From an uncultured Micrococcales bacterium (GTDB taxonomy: Bacteria; Actinomycetota; Actinomycetes; Actinomycetales; Microbacteriaceae), in contig CAIRNX010000006.1 in the NCBI GenBank assembly GCA_903880095.1, forward strand, positions 1 to 48,837: a DNA stretch of 48,837 nucleotides, given 5' to 3'. Position numbers and translations under genes: made by a program. The notes beneath the pieces were generated by a model. The model was not told where the DNA came from and searched no databases. It saw only the letters and a program-made list of their open reading frames with translations. This document shows positions 1 through 10,250 of this stretch, in pieces. The first letter of the stretch is position 1. The number at the start of each line of letters is the position of its first letter.

Positions 1-255
1 CGCCTGCTAGAAGCCGAGACTGTAACCGCTTCGGGTCTGGTTATTCCAGACACCGCTAAGGAGCGCCCACAAGAGGCTGAGGTTATTGCCGTAGGCCCAG
101 GTCGCGTAGACGACAACGGTGTTCGCATTCCGGTTGACGTAACCGTTGGCGACAAGGTCATCTTCTCGAAGTACGGCGGCACCGAGCTCAAGTTTGAAGG
201 TCAAGAATTCTTGATTCTTTCGGCTCGCGATGTTTTGGCTGTCGTAGTTCGATAA
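1..255 (+). CDS. groES: Co-chaperonin GroES, C-terminal part
   Basis: The open frame runs in from the left edge, so the start is missing; about 84 residues remain of a protein that is usually near 98. GroES forms the heptameric lid of the GroEL folding chamber in the cytoplasm. The visible part has the mobile-loop end ([16 protein letters not shown]), the VIAVGPGR turn, the [14 protein letters not shown] strand and the terminal [11 protein letters not shown], all characteristic of the family. It is followed at once by a strong terminator, so groES ends its transcription unit here and groEL is not immediately downstream, as is common in actinobacteria. Confidence 0.97.
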   Translation, partial: RLLEAETVTASGLVIPDTAKERPQEAEVIAVGPGRVDDNGVRIPVDVTVGDKVIFSKYGGTELKFEGQEFLILSARDVLAVVVR

Positions 256-271
256 ACCGGTTTATCGGGAG

Positions 272-305
272 CGCCTCGGGTCTTTGACTCGGGGCGTTTC
301 TCTTT
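272..305 (+). terminator. Rho-independent terminator of groES
   Basis: An 11-bp stem (arms 272-282 and 286-296, two G:U pairs) closes a TTT loop and is followed by TTTCTCTTT. It lies 17 bases after the groES stop codon. Confidence 0.85.
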
Positions 306-322
306 GTGGTTAGGGTTGGTGG

Positions 323-1216
323 GTGAGCTCAAAAAACGTGACCAAGGGTCTAACCTACGGGTTGCTCGCCTATTTTCTTTGGGGCTCGTTTCCGGTATTC
401 ATCAAAATGCTCGGGTTCGCGACTCCTTGGGAGATCGTGGTTTGGCGAGTGGTATTTGGTTGCCTGGCTGGGTTGGTTTTTATTACCGTGGGTAAGTCTT
501 GGAAGACTTTCATCGCGGTAACTAAAGACCGAAGGTTGATGGGCTGGATCGCCTTGGCGGCAGTGCTGATAATGATCAACTGGATAGTTTATGTTTACGG
601 CGTTGCCTCTAACCACATTGTCGAGTCTTCGCTCGGCTATTTCATCAACCCTCTCGTCACGATTGTCTTAGCGATCTTCTTTTTGGGTGAGAAGCTCAGG
701 CGCATGCAGTGGGTGGCCGTTGGCTTTGGTGCTGTTGCTGTGCTGATTCTGAGCTTCGACTATGGGCGTTTGCCTTGGATCGCTCTCACCCTGGCTTTCT
801 CGTTTGGTGTTTATGGGTTGGCGAAGAACAAGATGAGTTCTGGGGTTAGCGCTCTGCACTCTTACACGCTCGAGACTCTGCTATTGATGCCGGTTGCTCT
901 GGGAATGCTGGTTTGGGTGGCGGTCACCGGGCCGGTCGCTTTCGGGTCTTCGGTTATTGGCAGTGCCGGCTTGGCGTTTTACGGAGTCATGACCGCGATT
1001 CCGTTGATTCTGTTTGGTGTTGCCGCAAACCACCTGCCGCTTTCGTGGGTTGGGTTCATGCAATACCTGACACCTTCGATTCAGTTCTTGCTCGCCATTT
1101 TTGTTTTCGGGGAGGTCATGCCCCCGAGCCGTTGGATCGGGTTTGGTTTGGTCTGGTTGGCTCTGGTGTTTCTCTCGGTCGATATGGTTTCTTCGCGCCG
1201 AAAAGCCTTCAAATAG
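323..1216 (+). CDS. rarD: RarD-type EamA family transporter
   Basis: This 297-aa integral membrane protein has about ten hydrophobic segments arranged as two EamA (DMT superfamily) repeats. The opening KGLTYGLLAYFLWGSFPVFIK and the segment with WREIVVWRVVF-like residues (here PWEIVVWRVVFG) match the RarD subgroup, named for a chloramphenicol-sensitivity phenotype; the natural substrate of most members is unknown. The start is GTG at 323, with a purine-rich GGTTGGTGG stretch just before it, and this gives a normal N-terminus. It stands alone between the groES terminator and the long livK leader. The family call is firm and the substrate cannot be inferred. Confidence 0.88.
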   Translation: MSSKNVTKGLTYGLLAYFLWGSFPVFIKMLGFATPWEIVVWRVVFGCLAGLVFITVGKSWKTFIAVTKDRRLMGWIALAAVLIMINWIVYVYGVASNHIVESSLGYFINPLVTIVLAIFFLGEKLRRMQWVAVGFGAVAVLILSFDYGRLPWIALTLAFSFGVYGLAKNKMSSGVSALHSYTLETLLLMPVALGMLVWVAVTGPVAFGSSVIGSAGLAFYGVMTAIPLILFGVAANHLPLSWVGFMQYLTPSIQFLLAIFVFGEVMPPSRWIGFGLVWLALVFLSVDMVSSRRKAFK

Positions 1217-1495
1217 CGCGTTTACGCGGATTTGTTCGTATCGAAACAAGATTGTTACACGGGGGTTTTTATTAGATAAATTGCGAAAAACGAGCCGAAA
1301 GGCCTCTCTTTCAACCGAAAACCTACCTAAAAATCATCTTCGCAACGAATTTCTACTTAGGTTTTGCTAAGTCGCGCGTGATTTCGTTGAAATGGTACGT
1401 AATAGGGCTTTATTTGTCTTCGATGCTGGCTATGCTTTTGCCTAGTGGTGCTGGAGTTCCCTCCTGCATCCGCTTCCATTCGAAACGGAGAAAAC
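1217..1495 (+). promoter_or_regulatory. 279-base livK leader with alternative hairpins
   Basis: No gene is seen in this stretch. It holds a GAAAC-N6-GTTAC box (1243-1258), an AT-rich -10-like stretch TTAGATAAAT near 1272, and two overlapping secondary structures. ACTTAG-N6-CTAAGT (1355-1372) is a perfect 6-bp hairpin. AAAACCTA (1318-1325) can instead pair with TAGGTTTT (1358-1365), which uses the same bases. This suggests a long 5' leader with switching potential. I cannot match it to a known riboswitch class. Confidence 0.4.
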
Positions 1496-2761
1496 ATGAA
1501 CAAGAACCTCAAGCGAGGACTCAGCTTTGCTGCTGTTGCAGCAACCGCTGCAATGCTCCTCACCGCTTGCGCGCCAACAAAGTTTGACGCAGCAAGTTGC
1601 AAAGACGCCAAGCTAGCTCTCGGCACCCTACTTCCAACCACCGGTAACCTAGCGTTCCTTGGTGCTCCAGAAATCGCAGGTGTAGACCTTGCTGTTAAGG
1701 AGATCAACGAGAACGGTGGCGTTGGCGGTGCCTGTGTATCTGTCAAGCACACTGACTCAGGCGACACCACCACCAACACTGCATCGCAGTCGGAGGCCGC
1801 ACTAAAGTCGGCTGGTGTTGATGCAATCGTCGGCGCTGCTTCGTCGGGCGTAACCCTTTCGGTTATCGACAAGGTTGTAAAGGACGAAATCGTTCAGGTT
1901 TCGCCTGCTAACACCGCACCGGTACTAAGCACCTACGCAGACAACGGTTTCTACTTCCGTACCGCTCCGTCAGACGTCCTACAGGGACGCGTTCTTGGTA
2001 ACAAGATCCTTGCAGACGGCTACACCAAGGTCGGCTTCCTAACCATCCAGGACCCATACGGTACCGGACTACAGGAGAACGCCGCCAAGTCGATCACTTC
2101 GCAGGGCGGCTCGATTGTCGCTAACGAGGTCTTCCCTTCAGGTGCAAAGAACGTTAACGCTCAGGTAGACAAGGTTCTTGCTGCGAAGCCAGACGCTATC
2201 GCTGTTATCTCGTTCGACGAAGTAAAGGTCATCCTTCCTTACCTTGTAAAGACCAAGGGCTGGGACTCGACTGCACTTTACCTAGTTGACGGAAACACCG
2301 CTGACTTCTCGAAGGACTTCACCGACTTCAACATCGCTGGAGCCCAGGGAACCATCCCAGGTGTCATCGCAACCGACGCATTCAAGAAGCGCCTTGCAAC
2401 CGTAAACAAGGGCCTAACCGTCTTCGCTTACGCCGCTGAGTCATACGACGCCACCATGTTGATCGCTCTAGCTGCAGACACCGCAGTTCAGAACGGTGAA
2501 GATGTAACTGGTTCAACCATCAAGAAGTACATGGTTCAGGTCTCTAAGGGCGGAACCAAGGTCGACTTCTCGAAGGCCAACGGCTACAAGACCGCTCTTG
2601 ACCTAATCAAGGCCGGCAAGGACGTTGACTTCCAGGGTGTATCGGGTCCGATCACCTTCGACGACAACGGTGACCCAACCGAAGCATACGTAGGTACCTA
2701 CCTCTTCGGCACCGACAACAACAACACCCCTGAGGGCGCCGTTTACGGCAAGATTGGCTAA
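1496..2761 (+). CDS. livK: Branched-chain amino-acid ABC transporter substrate-binding lipoprotein
   Basis: This 421-aa protein is the extracytoplasmic solute receptor of the Liv-type importer encoded on the opposite strand just downstream. I chose ATG 1496 because it follows a CGGAG ribosome site and begins a clean lipoprotein signal: basic MNKNLKRG, a hydrophobic stretch, then the lipobox LLTAC with lipidated Cys25. An upstream in-frame start at 1445 would bury that signal. The mature part is a type I periplasmic binding fold (Peripla_BP_6): LGTLLPTTGNLAFLG, GVDLAVKEINENGG, a VDAIVGAASSGVTLSV segment and a Y-PYGTG hinge region. The ligand is probably leucine/isoleucine/valine or another amide/amino acid. 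Heavy use of CTA/CTT leucine and AAG lysine codons suggests high expression. Confidence 0.93.
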   Translation: MNKNLKRGLSFAAVAATAAMLLTACAPTKFDAASCKDAKLALGTLLPTTGNLAFLGAPEIAGVDLAVKEINENGGVGGACVSVKHTDSGDTTTNTASQSEAALKSAGVDAIVGAASSGVTLSVIDKVVKDEIVQVSPANTAPVLSTYADNGFYFRTAPSDVLQGRVLGNKILADGYTKVGFLTIQDPYGTGLQENAAKSITSQGGSIVANEVFPSGAKNVNAQVDKVLAAKPDAIAVISFDEVKVILPYLVKTKGWDSTALYLVDGNTADFSKDFTDFNIAGAQGTIPGVIATDAFKKRLATVNKGLTVFAYAAESYDATMLIALAADTAVQNGEDVTGSTIKKYMVQVSKGGTKVDFSKANGYKTALDLIKAGKDVDFQGVSGPITFDDNGDPTEAYVGTYLFGTDNNNTPEGAVYGKIG

Positions 2762-2778
2762 TAGCTAGTCCCTTAGAA

Positions 2779-2812
2779 GAAAATCCCCCAGCCTTGTGGC
2801 TGGGGGATTTTC
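2779..2812. terminator. Bidirectional terminator between livK and livF
   Basis: A perfect 15-bp stem (arm GAAAATCCCCCAGCC and its complement) closes a TTGT loop, with T-rich sequence on one side and A-rich on the other. It sits between convergent livK and livF and can serve both strands. Confidence 0.92.
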
Positions 2813-2844
2813 TTATGTTCTTCTTAAAAGAAAAACAGCTGAGA

Positions 2845-3579
2845 CTATTTTTGCTCGGCTAGGTTGCCTAGGTAAAGTTCAACCATTTTCGGGTCTGCTA
2901 GCAGCTCGCGGCCGGTGCCTGTGTAGGCGTCCTTGCCCTGGTCGAGAACGTATGCGCGGTCGCAGATTTGAAGGCAGCGTCGGGCGTTCTGTTCGACCAT
3001 GATTACGGTCACTCCGGCCTCGTTAACGCTACGAACATGCAAGAAGGCTTCATCCTGGCGAACTGGCGACAAGCCGGCGCTCGGCTCGTCTAGCAGCAAA
3101 ACCTTGGGGTCAACCATCAAAGCGCGCCCCATGGCCACCATCTGACGTTCACCACCCGAAAGCGATCCGGCTCGCTGGGCACGGCGCTTGCCAAGTTCAG
3201 GAAAAATCGACGTTACGAAGTCGAAGCGCTCCTGGAAGCGCTTCGGCATTTGAAACACGCCCATCTCGAGGTTTTCTTCGATGGTTAGGCTTGGGAACAC
3301 GTTGTTGGTCTGCGGTACGAAAGCGACGCCTTTAGATACGAGCTTGTTGGCCTTGAGACCGGTGATGTCTTCGCCGTTCAAGGTGATTGAACCTTCGCGC
3401 ACGTTCACCAGACCGAAGATTGCCTTCAGCAGTGTCGACTTTCCGGCACCATTCGGCCCGATGATTCCGATTAGCTCACCCTGCTCGACAACGATGTTGC
3501 AGTCGTTCAAGATGTTTACCCCGGGTAGGTAACCCGCGTAGAGGCCTTTGGTTTCGACGACGATGTTTTTGCCAGTCAT
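2845..3579 (-). CDS. livF: Liv-type ABC transporter ATP-binding protein LivF
   Basis: This 244-aa cytoplasmic ATPase powers branched-chain amino-acid (or related) uptake together with LivG. Walker A is GPNGAGKST at residues 41-49, the signature is LSGGERQ near 140, and Walker B is VLLLDEPSAGLSP near 160, followed by the H-loop-region VIMVEQNAR typical of LivF (EQN rather than EHD). Length is normal for the family. It is the last gene of livH-livM-livG-livF; its ATG abuts the livG stop codon with no gap, so translation is probably coupled. It ends just before the shared terminator with livK. Confidence 0.95.
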   Translation of the reverse strand: MTGKNIVVETKGLYAGYLPGVNILNDCNIVVEQGELIGIIGPNGAGKSTLLKAIFGLVNVREGSITLNGEDITGLKANKLVSKGVAFVPQTNNVFPSLTIEENLEMGVFQMPKRFQERFDFVTSIFPELGKRRAQRAGSLSGGERQMVAMGRALMVDPKVLLLDEPSAGLSPVRQDEAFLHVRSVNEAGVTVIMVEQNARRCLQICDRAYVLDQGKDAYTGTGRELLADPKMVELYLGNLAEQK

Positions 3580-4428
3580 TTAGTTGCCCTTCGCAATCTT
3601 GTCGGCGCCGAGGTCGCTGTCGTGATGAGCGCCGAGGTAGGCATCAATTACGGCAGGGTTTTTCATTACCTCATTTGGTGGCCCCTCGGCAACGATCTTG
3701 CCTTCGGCCATAACGATGACCCAGTCTGATATGTTGCGGACCATATGCATGTCGTGTTCCACGAACAGAACCGTCATGCCTTCGGCCTTGAGCCCCTTGA
3801 TGTGTTCGAGGAGGCTCTGGGTTAGGGCAGGATTCACGCCTGCCATTGGTTCGTCAAGCATTACAAGTTTTGGCTTGGTCATTAGCGCGCGAGCCATTTC
3901 TAGAAGCTTGCGCTGGCCACCTGAGAGTGAGGCTGCGAAGTCATCTGCTTTGGCATCAAGCTTGAAGCGGCTTAGGAGTTCACTCGCGGTGATGGTGATA
4001 GTGTCTTCGTTCTTGCGCCAAAGTGGCTTGAAAAGGGCCCTGAGAAGGCTTTCGCCCGGTTGTTTCTGAGCCCCTAGGCGCATGTTCTCCATTACGGTGA
4101 GCATGTTGAGCGACTTGGTGAGCTGGAACGTGCGAACCATGCCCATGCGCGAAACCTTGTATGCAGCAACGCCGGCAAGGTTTTTGCCGTCGAAGCTCCA
4201 TTCGCCAGAGTTTGGCTGGTCGAAACCGGTAAGCAGGTTGAAGAACGTTGTCTTACCGGCGCCGTTTGGGCCGATAAGCGCGGTGATTTTGCCGCGAGGA
4301 ATCTCGACGTGTTCGACGTCAACCGCAACGTTTCCGCCGAACTGGCGACGAACGTTGTTTGCGACGAGAATCGGATCGACCTTTTCGCAGCCAGGGGTTG
4401 CTGGGCCTTTAGCGATGTCATTAGGCAT
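3580..4428 (-). CDS. livG: Liv-type ABC transporter ATP-binding protein LivG
   Basis: This 282-aa ATPase is the partner of LivF. Walker A GPNGAGKTT is at residues 53-61, the signature LSGGQRK follows the FAAS segment, and Walker B is LVMLDEPMAGVNP with the H-loop VLFVEHDM, which is LivG-like. The C-terminal BCA_ABC_TP_C tail (IVAEGPPNEVMKNPAVIDAYLG) is present. The N-terminus carries about 20 residues more than the usual LivG start, but the ATG at 4428 overlaps the end of livM by 8 bases, a normal coupled arrangement. It has no obvious separate promoter. Confidence 0.95.
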   Translation of the reverse strand: MPNDIAKGPATPGCEKVDPILVANNVRRQFGGNVAVDVEHVEIPRGKITALIGPNGAGKTTFFNLLTGFDQPNSGEWSFDGKNLAGVAAYKVSRMGMVRTFQLTKSLNMLTVMENMRLGAQKQPGESLLRALFKPLWRKNEDTITITASELLSRFKLDAKADDFAASLSGGQRKLLEMARALMTKPKLVMLDEPMAGVNPALTQSLLEHIKGLKAEGMTVLFVEHDMHMVRNISDWVIVMAEGKIVAEGPPNEVMKNPAVIDAYLGAHHDSDLGADKIAKGN

Positions 4429-5395
4429 TGAAGTAAAGCTCCTTCTTGTTGCCGAAGATTCCTTGCGGACGGAAGATGACGAGCAGCATCAGCCCGATAC
4501 CGACAAGCATGAAGCGAATGTCACCGATTTGGTTTTGGCTGATGAAGGTGATCACACCGTTGTCTACACCAGCCGAAAGCAGGTCTGAGGTTAGCGAAAG
4601 CAACGACCAGAAGATCATCGCGCCAACGATCGAACCGAGCACGGTTGAGGCGCCACCCAAGAGAAGGATTGTCCAGATGAAGAAGGTCAAAGTCGTGCCG
4701 TAGTTGCCCGGCTGAACCGACGTAGGAAGCACGAAGATGATGCCGGCTACGGTACCCATGAGGCCACCGACAACTAGTGACTGCATCTTGTATGAGTAGA
4801 CGTTTTTACCAAGCGAGCGAACTGCGTCTTCGTCTTCACGAATGCCCTTGATGACTCGCCCCCAAGGGCTACGAACCAAGATTGCGAGCAAGATAGCAAA
4901 ACCAATAACAAGCCCCCACGAGACTGCGCGAGCGAAGATGTCATCTTGCGTGTAATCCCAAACCCAGAACTTGTAGTGGCCAGCAGGAATCGGGTTCATT
5001 GCCCAGAACTCGTTGGAGTACTCGTTTAGCCCTTGAGGGCCGCCGGTGATCGGCTGGGCCGACGTGGTTGAAACGATAAATCTAAACACCTCGGCTGCCG
5101 CGATGGTCACGATGGCTAGGTAGTCGCTTCTAAGCCTCAGTGTGGGTATGCCGAGAATGAAGGCCATGATTACCGATGCAATCAGTGCCACCAGAACCGA
5201 CGGCCAGAAACCGAAGTGCAAAACTTTGACCGAGATTGAGAACCCGTAGGCTCCAACCGCCATGAACACGGCCTGCCCGAAGTTGAGAAGCCCGGTGAAG
5301 CCAAAGTGAAGCGCGATACCGATTGCGGCTAGCGCGTACGCTGCGGTGATTGGCTGAAAAAGCCAGTCGACAGCGTTACCGAAAATGATGTCCAT
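4421..5395 (-). CDS. livM: Liv-type ABC transporter permease LivM
   Basis: This 324-aa inner-membrane permease has about eight to nine hydrophobic segments. It carries family hallmarks: GLLNFGQAVFMAVGAYGF near residue 35, GIPTLRLRSDYLAIVTIAAAE, and the EAA-like coupling loop GRVIKGIREDEDAVRSLGKNV that contacts the ATPases. It pairs with LivH to form the translocation path. The stop overlaps livG by 8 bases, and a 7-base gap separates it from livH, so the four genes are one operon. Confidence 0.95.
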   Translation of the reverse strand: MDIIFGNAVDWLFQPITAAYALAAIGIALHFGFTGLLNFGQAVFMAVGAYGFSISVKVLHFGFWPSVLVALIASVIMAFILGIPTLRLRSDYLAIVTIAAAEVFRFIVSTTSAQPITGGPQGLNEYSNEFWAMNPIPAGHYKFWVWDYTQDDIFARAVSWGLVIGFAILLAILVRSPWGRVIKGIREDEDAVRSLGKNVYSYKMQSLVVGGLMGTVAGIIFVLPTSVQPGNYGTTLTFFIWTILLLGGASTVLGSIVGAMIFWSLLSLTSDLLSAGVDNGVITFISQNQIGDIRFMLVGIGLMLLVIFRPQGIFGNKKELYFNA

Positions 5396-5402
5396 TGGTT
5401 AC

Positions 5403-6740
5403 CTATCCGATTCTCTGCTTCTTGCCCAGAACGCCGTCTGGTTTGACCAACAGAACCAAGATGAGCACGACGAGTGCTGCTGCGATCTTTAGGTCGGCTG
5501 GGATAAACAGGGTTGAAAGCTCGACGAGTAGACCGATGATCATCGCACCAACTGCGGCGCCAGCCGAGGTGCCAAGGCCACCGAGTGTCACGGCTGCGAA
5601 GATCAGCAGGAGGTTGAAGAAGCCCGTGTCCCATGATGCCTGCTGGTAAAGACCGAAGAACACACCTGAGATACCGGTCAGCACAGCGGCGATGATCCAG
5701 ACAATGCGAATGATTCGTTCGACGTCGATGCCTGTTGAGGCGGCAAGCGCCGAGTTGTCGCTTACCGCGCGGGTTGCCTTGCCGATTCGGGTCTTGGTCA
5801 AGAACAGGGTGTAACCAACCAAAACCAGAACCGAAAGTCCGGCGCAAATCACGTTTAGGGCGGGCATGCTTATGCCTGCGATACTCCATGTAGCGCCCTG
5901 AGTCAGCACCTTCGTGTCGCCACCGAAAAGTAACTGCAAGAAGTAGCGAACCACCATCGAGAGGCCGATTGACACAATCATCATCTGGGTTAGTCCGATT
6001 CGCTTTTTGCGAAGTGGTCTCCAAATGAGCGCGTCCTGACCGTACCCGAATACGGTCACAATCGCGATTGCGATGAGTGCCGCAAAAATGAGATCCATTC
6101 CCAAAACCTTGTTGAAGAACCAGGTTGAAAGTGCGCCAACCGAAACCATTTCACCGTGAGCAAAGTTGCTGAGACCTGTGGTGCCGTAGATCAATGACAG
6201 ACCGATCGCCGCCATGGCAAGAACAAGTCCTAGGTTGATTCCGTTGAAGAGGGCGAGCAAGAAGCTGTTCTCTGATTCAGATGGTTTAGTTTGCCCACCA
6301 GCATTTGTGCAGGTTATTGGAACAAACTTGAACGAGGTCGAAGCCGAATTGACCATGTTGAATACAACGGTGCGCTCGGCATTGCCTTTGAGGAGTCGAC
6401 CTTTTGGCAGGCTCGTCTTGTCGAGCGAAACGGTGAACTTGTCTTTCAAGTACTGGGTGGTCGTTGGAACTTGAATAGTCCAGAAACCCTTTTTGTCAGT
6501 GACTAGCTGTGCGTCAGTGCCCGGCCCAGTAACGTGAAGCTTGATTCCTGCGATGCCAACACCGCAGTCAACAATCTTGCCGCTGATGATGAAGGTGGTT
6601 GAAATGTCACCGCCGCCTGGAGCAGGCGTTGCGGCCGATGCAGCTAGCTGTGATCCGCCTAGAAGGAATGCGAACATCAAAGCGAGAATGCCAAGCCACT
6701 TGCGGGCTGGTCGCTGATTTCGCGACATGGACTGGTTCAA
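5403..6740 (-). CDS. livH: LivH-type permease with an N-terminal exported domain
   Basis: The C-terminal ~290 residues are a normal LivH permease: GINLGLVLAMAAIGLSLIYGTTGLSNFAHGE, the coupling loop KTRIGKATRAVSDNSALAASTGID, and the final GVLGKKQRIG. Ahead of it lie about 150 extra residues: a signal-peptide-like hydrophobic segment ending ASAATPAP, then a beta-rich stretch (ISGKIVDCGVGIAGIKLHV, TDKKGFWTIQV) that looks like a carboxypeptidase-regulatory or Ig-like fold with two cysteines. Start choice: TTG at 6740 has GGAGG five bases upstream. ATG 6752 has no ribosome site, and ATG 6728 is too far from it. The extra domain would face outside, perhaps docking LivK; that role is inferred. Confidence 0.88.
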   Translation of the reverse strand: MNQSMSRNQRPARKWLGILALMFAFLLGGSQLAASAATPAPGGGDISTTFIISGKIVDCGVGIAGIKLHVTGPGTDAQLVTDKKGFWTIQVPTTTQYLKDKFTVSLDKTSLPKGRLLKGNAERTVVFNMVNSASTSFKFVPITCTNAGGQTKPSESENSFLLALFNGINLGLVLAMAAIGLSLIYGTTGLSNFAHGEMVSVGALSTWFFNKVLGMDLIFAALIAIAIVTVFGYGQDALIWRPLRKKRIGLTQMMIVSIGLSMVVRYFLQLLFGGDTKVLTQGATWSIAGISMPALNVICAGLSVLVLVGYTLFLTKTRIGKATRAVSDNSALAASTGIDVERIIRIVWIIAAVLTGISGVFFGLYQQASWDTGFFNLLLIFAAVTLGGLGTSAGAAVGAMIIGLLVELSTLFIPADLKIAAALVVLILVLLVKPDGVLGKKQRIG

Positions 6741-8410
<1,670 letters not shown>

Positions 8411-8418
8411 GAGTCGCT

Positions 8419-9537
8419 ATGAGCGAAATGGAAATCGGTCGCGGCAAGCGCGGCACCCGTGCCTGGGCTTTCGACGACGTAGCGGTCGTGCCAAGCCGCC
8501 GCACCCGCGACCCAAAAGACGTGAGCACCTCGTGGAACATCGACGCATACTCCTTTAATCTGCCAGTGCTAGCAGCCCCTATGGACTCGGTGGTTTCACC
8601 AGAAACCGCAATAGCCATCGGCAAGCTCGGTGGCCTCGGCGTGCTAGACCTCGAAGGTCTCTGGACTCGTTACGAAGACCCAACCCAGCAGTTCAACGAG
8701 ATCGCCAAACTAAACCCAGAGCAAGCGACCGCCCGCATGCAGCAGATCTACTCTGAGCCAATCAAGCCAGAACTGATTCGCGACCGGCTCGCCCAGATTC
8801 GCGCAGCTGGGGTAACTGTTGCGGGGGCACTAAGCCCTCAGCGCACCGCAGAGTTTCACAAAACGGTTGTCGCCGCCGGCGTCGACCTATTCGTGATTCG
8901 CGGCACAACCGTCTCAGCAGAGCACGTCTCAAAGACCCAAGAGCCACTAAACCTCAAAGAGTTCATCTATGAACTCGATGTTCCGGTAATCGTTGGCGGA
9001 GCAGCCACCTACACCGCAGCTCTTCACCTAATGCGCACTGGCGCAGCCGGTGTGCTCGTTGGCTTCGGTGGCGGAGCAGCCTCAACAACTCGCAAGGTTC
9101 TTGGAATCCACGCCCCTATGGCAACCGCAGTCGCCGATGTAGCAGGCGCTCGCCGTGACTACATGGACGAATCTGGCGGCCGCTACGTTCACGTAATCGC
9201 CGACGGCGGCCTTGGCACCTCCGGCGACGTCGTCAAGGCAATTGCCTGTGGCGCCGACGCCGTAATGCTCGGCTCTGTTCTAGCCCGCGCCCAAGAGGCA
9301 CCAGGCCAGGGCTGGCACTGGGGCCAGGAGGCCTTCAACGCCGAGCTCCCTCGTGGCAACCGCGTTCACGTTGGCACCGGCGGCTCACTTGAGCAGATCT
9401 TGAACGGCCCATCAAACGACGCCGAAGGCACCTCAAACCTGATCGGTGCCCTCAAGCGCTCAATGGCCACCACCGGCTACTCAGACCTCAAAGAGTTTCA
9501 GCGCGTCGACGTAGTCGTAGCCCCTTACAACTCCTAA
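8419..9537 (+). CDS. guaB3: GuaB3 family IMPDH-related protein
   Basis: This 372-aa TIM-barrel protein is related to IMP dehydrogenase but has no CBS insert, and it sits directly after guaB as in many actinobacteria. It starts at ATG 8419 behind AGGAG. The opening DDVAVVPSRRTRDPKDVSTSW, the barrel segments APMDSVVSPE and VIADGGLGTSGD, and the C-terminus are conserved with the GuaB3 family. The active-site loop reads GGGAASTTRKVLG, so the cysteine that forms the covalent intermediate in IMPDH and GMP reductase is Ser222 here. Normal IMPDH chemistry is therefore doubtful; its role in actinobacteria is, to my knowledge, unsettled. Confidence 0.93.
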   Translation: MSEMEIGRGKRGTRAWAFDDVAVVPSRRTRDPKDVSTSWNIDAYSFNLPVLAAPMDSVVSPETAIAIGKLGGLGVLDLEGLWTRYEDPTQQFNEIAKLNPEQATARMQQIYSEPIKPELIRDRLAQIRAAGVTVAGALSPQRTAEFHKTVVAAGVDLFVIRGTTVSAEHVSKTQEPLNLKEFIYELDVPVIVGGAATYTAALHLMRTGAAGVLVGFGGGAASTTRKVLGIHAPMATAVADVAGARRDYMDESGGRYVHVIADGGLGTSGDVVKAIACGADAVMLGSVLARAQEAPGQGWHWGQEAFNAELPRGNRVHVGTGGSLEQILNGPSNDAEGTSNLIGALKRSMATTGYSDLKEFQRVDVVVAPYNS

Positions 9538-10241
9538 TGCCTCAGAGCTTCGCGAAGGTCGCGCTAACCCCCAAGTGGATTGGCGCGCTCTTCTTGGCTC
9601 TCGCAGTCGCCGCAATCTTTGCCCTGCTAGGGCAATGGCAACTCGGCCGAGCACTGACAACGGTCGGCAATAAACACGCATCGCAACCTGCGGTGCCACT
9701 AGAAGCTCTCACTAAGCCGGGCCAGGGTTTCAAAACCGTCGACACCGCAAGAAAAGTCACTATCGACATCACGAAGGCAGAGTTTCTTGGCAGAGTGGCC
9801 AACCGCAAGCAACACAACAAGACCGGCACATGGCACGTTGCCCTAGCCACCCTAGCCAACGGTGACAGCTTGGTTATTGCCTACGACTTTTCAACCGAGG
9901 CGAACTACTTCGCGTTCGCCCCTGATGGCAAACTTGCCGGTTTCTACCTGCCAAGCGAAGAACCTCAACCCCAGCAAAACCTGCGATTTCAAAGCCTCTC
10001 GGTTGAACAACTAATAAACCAAACAGATGCACCAACCGGCGTTGTCTACCCGGGCTTCGTCGCCATTTCAGATGCCCAAGTCGCCAACCCAATCGTCATC
10101 GAACAGCAGCAACAAAAAACCGAGGTCAATGCCCTTAACGCCTTCTATGCGGTCGAGTGGGCGCTCTTCGCCGGCTTCGCAGTGTTCCTCTGGTGGCGCA
10201 TGGTTCAAGACGAACGCCTTGGCCTCAAAAGCGAAAGGTAA
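9537..10241 (+). CDS. SURF1 family cytochrome oxidase assembly protein
   Basis: The 234-aa protein has a transmembrane helix near residues 12-31 followed by the GQWQLGRA motif that marks SURF1, an extracytoplasmic middle part, and a second transmembrane helix at the end (FYAVEWALFAGFAVFLWWRM). SURF1 proteins help insert heme into aa3-type cytochrome c oxidase. ATG 9537 overlaps the guaB3 stop by one base (TAATG), so it is translated from the guaB operon message. The sequence between the two helices is weakly conserved, so the call rests mainly on GQWQ, topology and length. Confidence 0.85.
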   Translation: MPQSFAKVALTPKWIGALFLALAVAAIFALLGQWQLGRALTTVGNKHASQPAVPLEALTKPGQGFKTVDTARKVTIDITKAEFLGRVANRKQHNKTGTWHVALATLANGDSLVIAYDFSTEANYFAFAPDGKLAGFYLPSEEPQPQQNLRFQSLSVEQLINQTDAPTGVVYPGFVAISDAQVANPIVIEQQQQKTEVNALNAFYAVEWALFAGFAVFLWWRMVQDERLGLKSER

Positions 10242-10244
10242 ACT
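10239..10244 (+). promoter_or_regulatory. -10 element TAAACT for a leaderless DUF3817 transcript
   Basis: TAAACT is separated from ATG 10251 by exactly 6 bases and there is no Shine-Dalgarno sequence. This places the expected transcription start at the A of the start codon. Confidence 0.55.
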
Positions 10245-10250
10245 TGATTC

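Noticed and set aside
5329-6024. 231-codon minus-strand frame within livH/livM
   Set aside because: Composition is arginine-rich shadow translation of livH in another frame; livH motifs are clear in the real frame.
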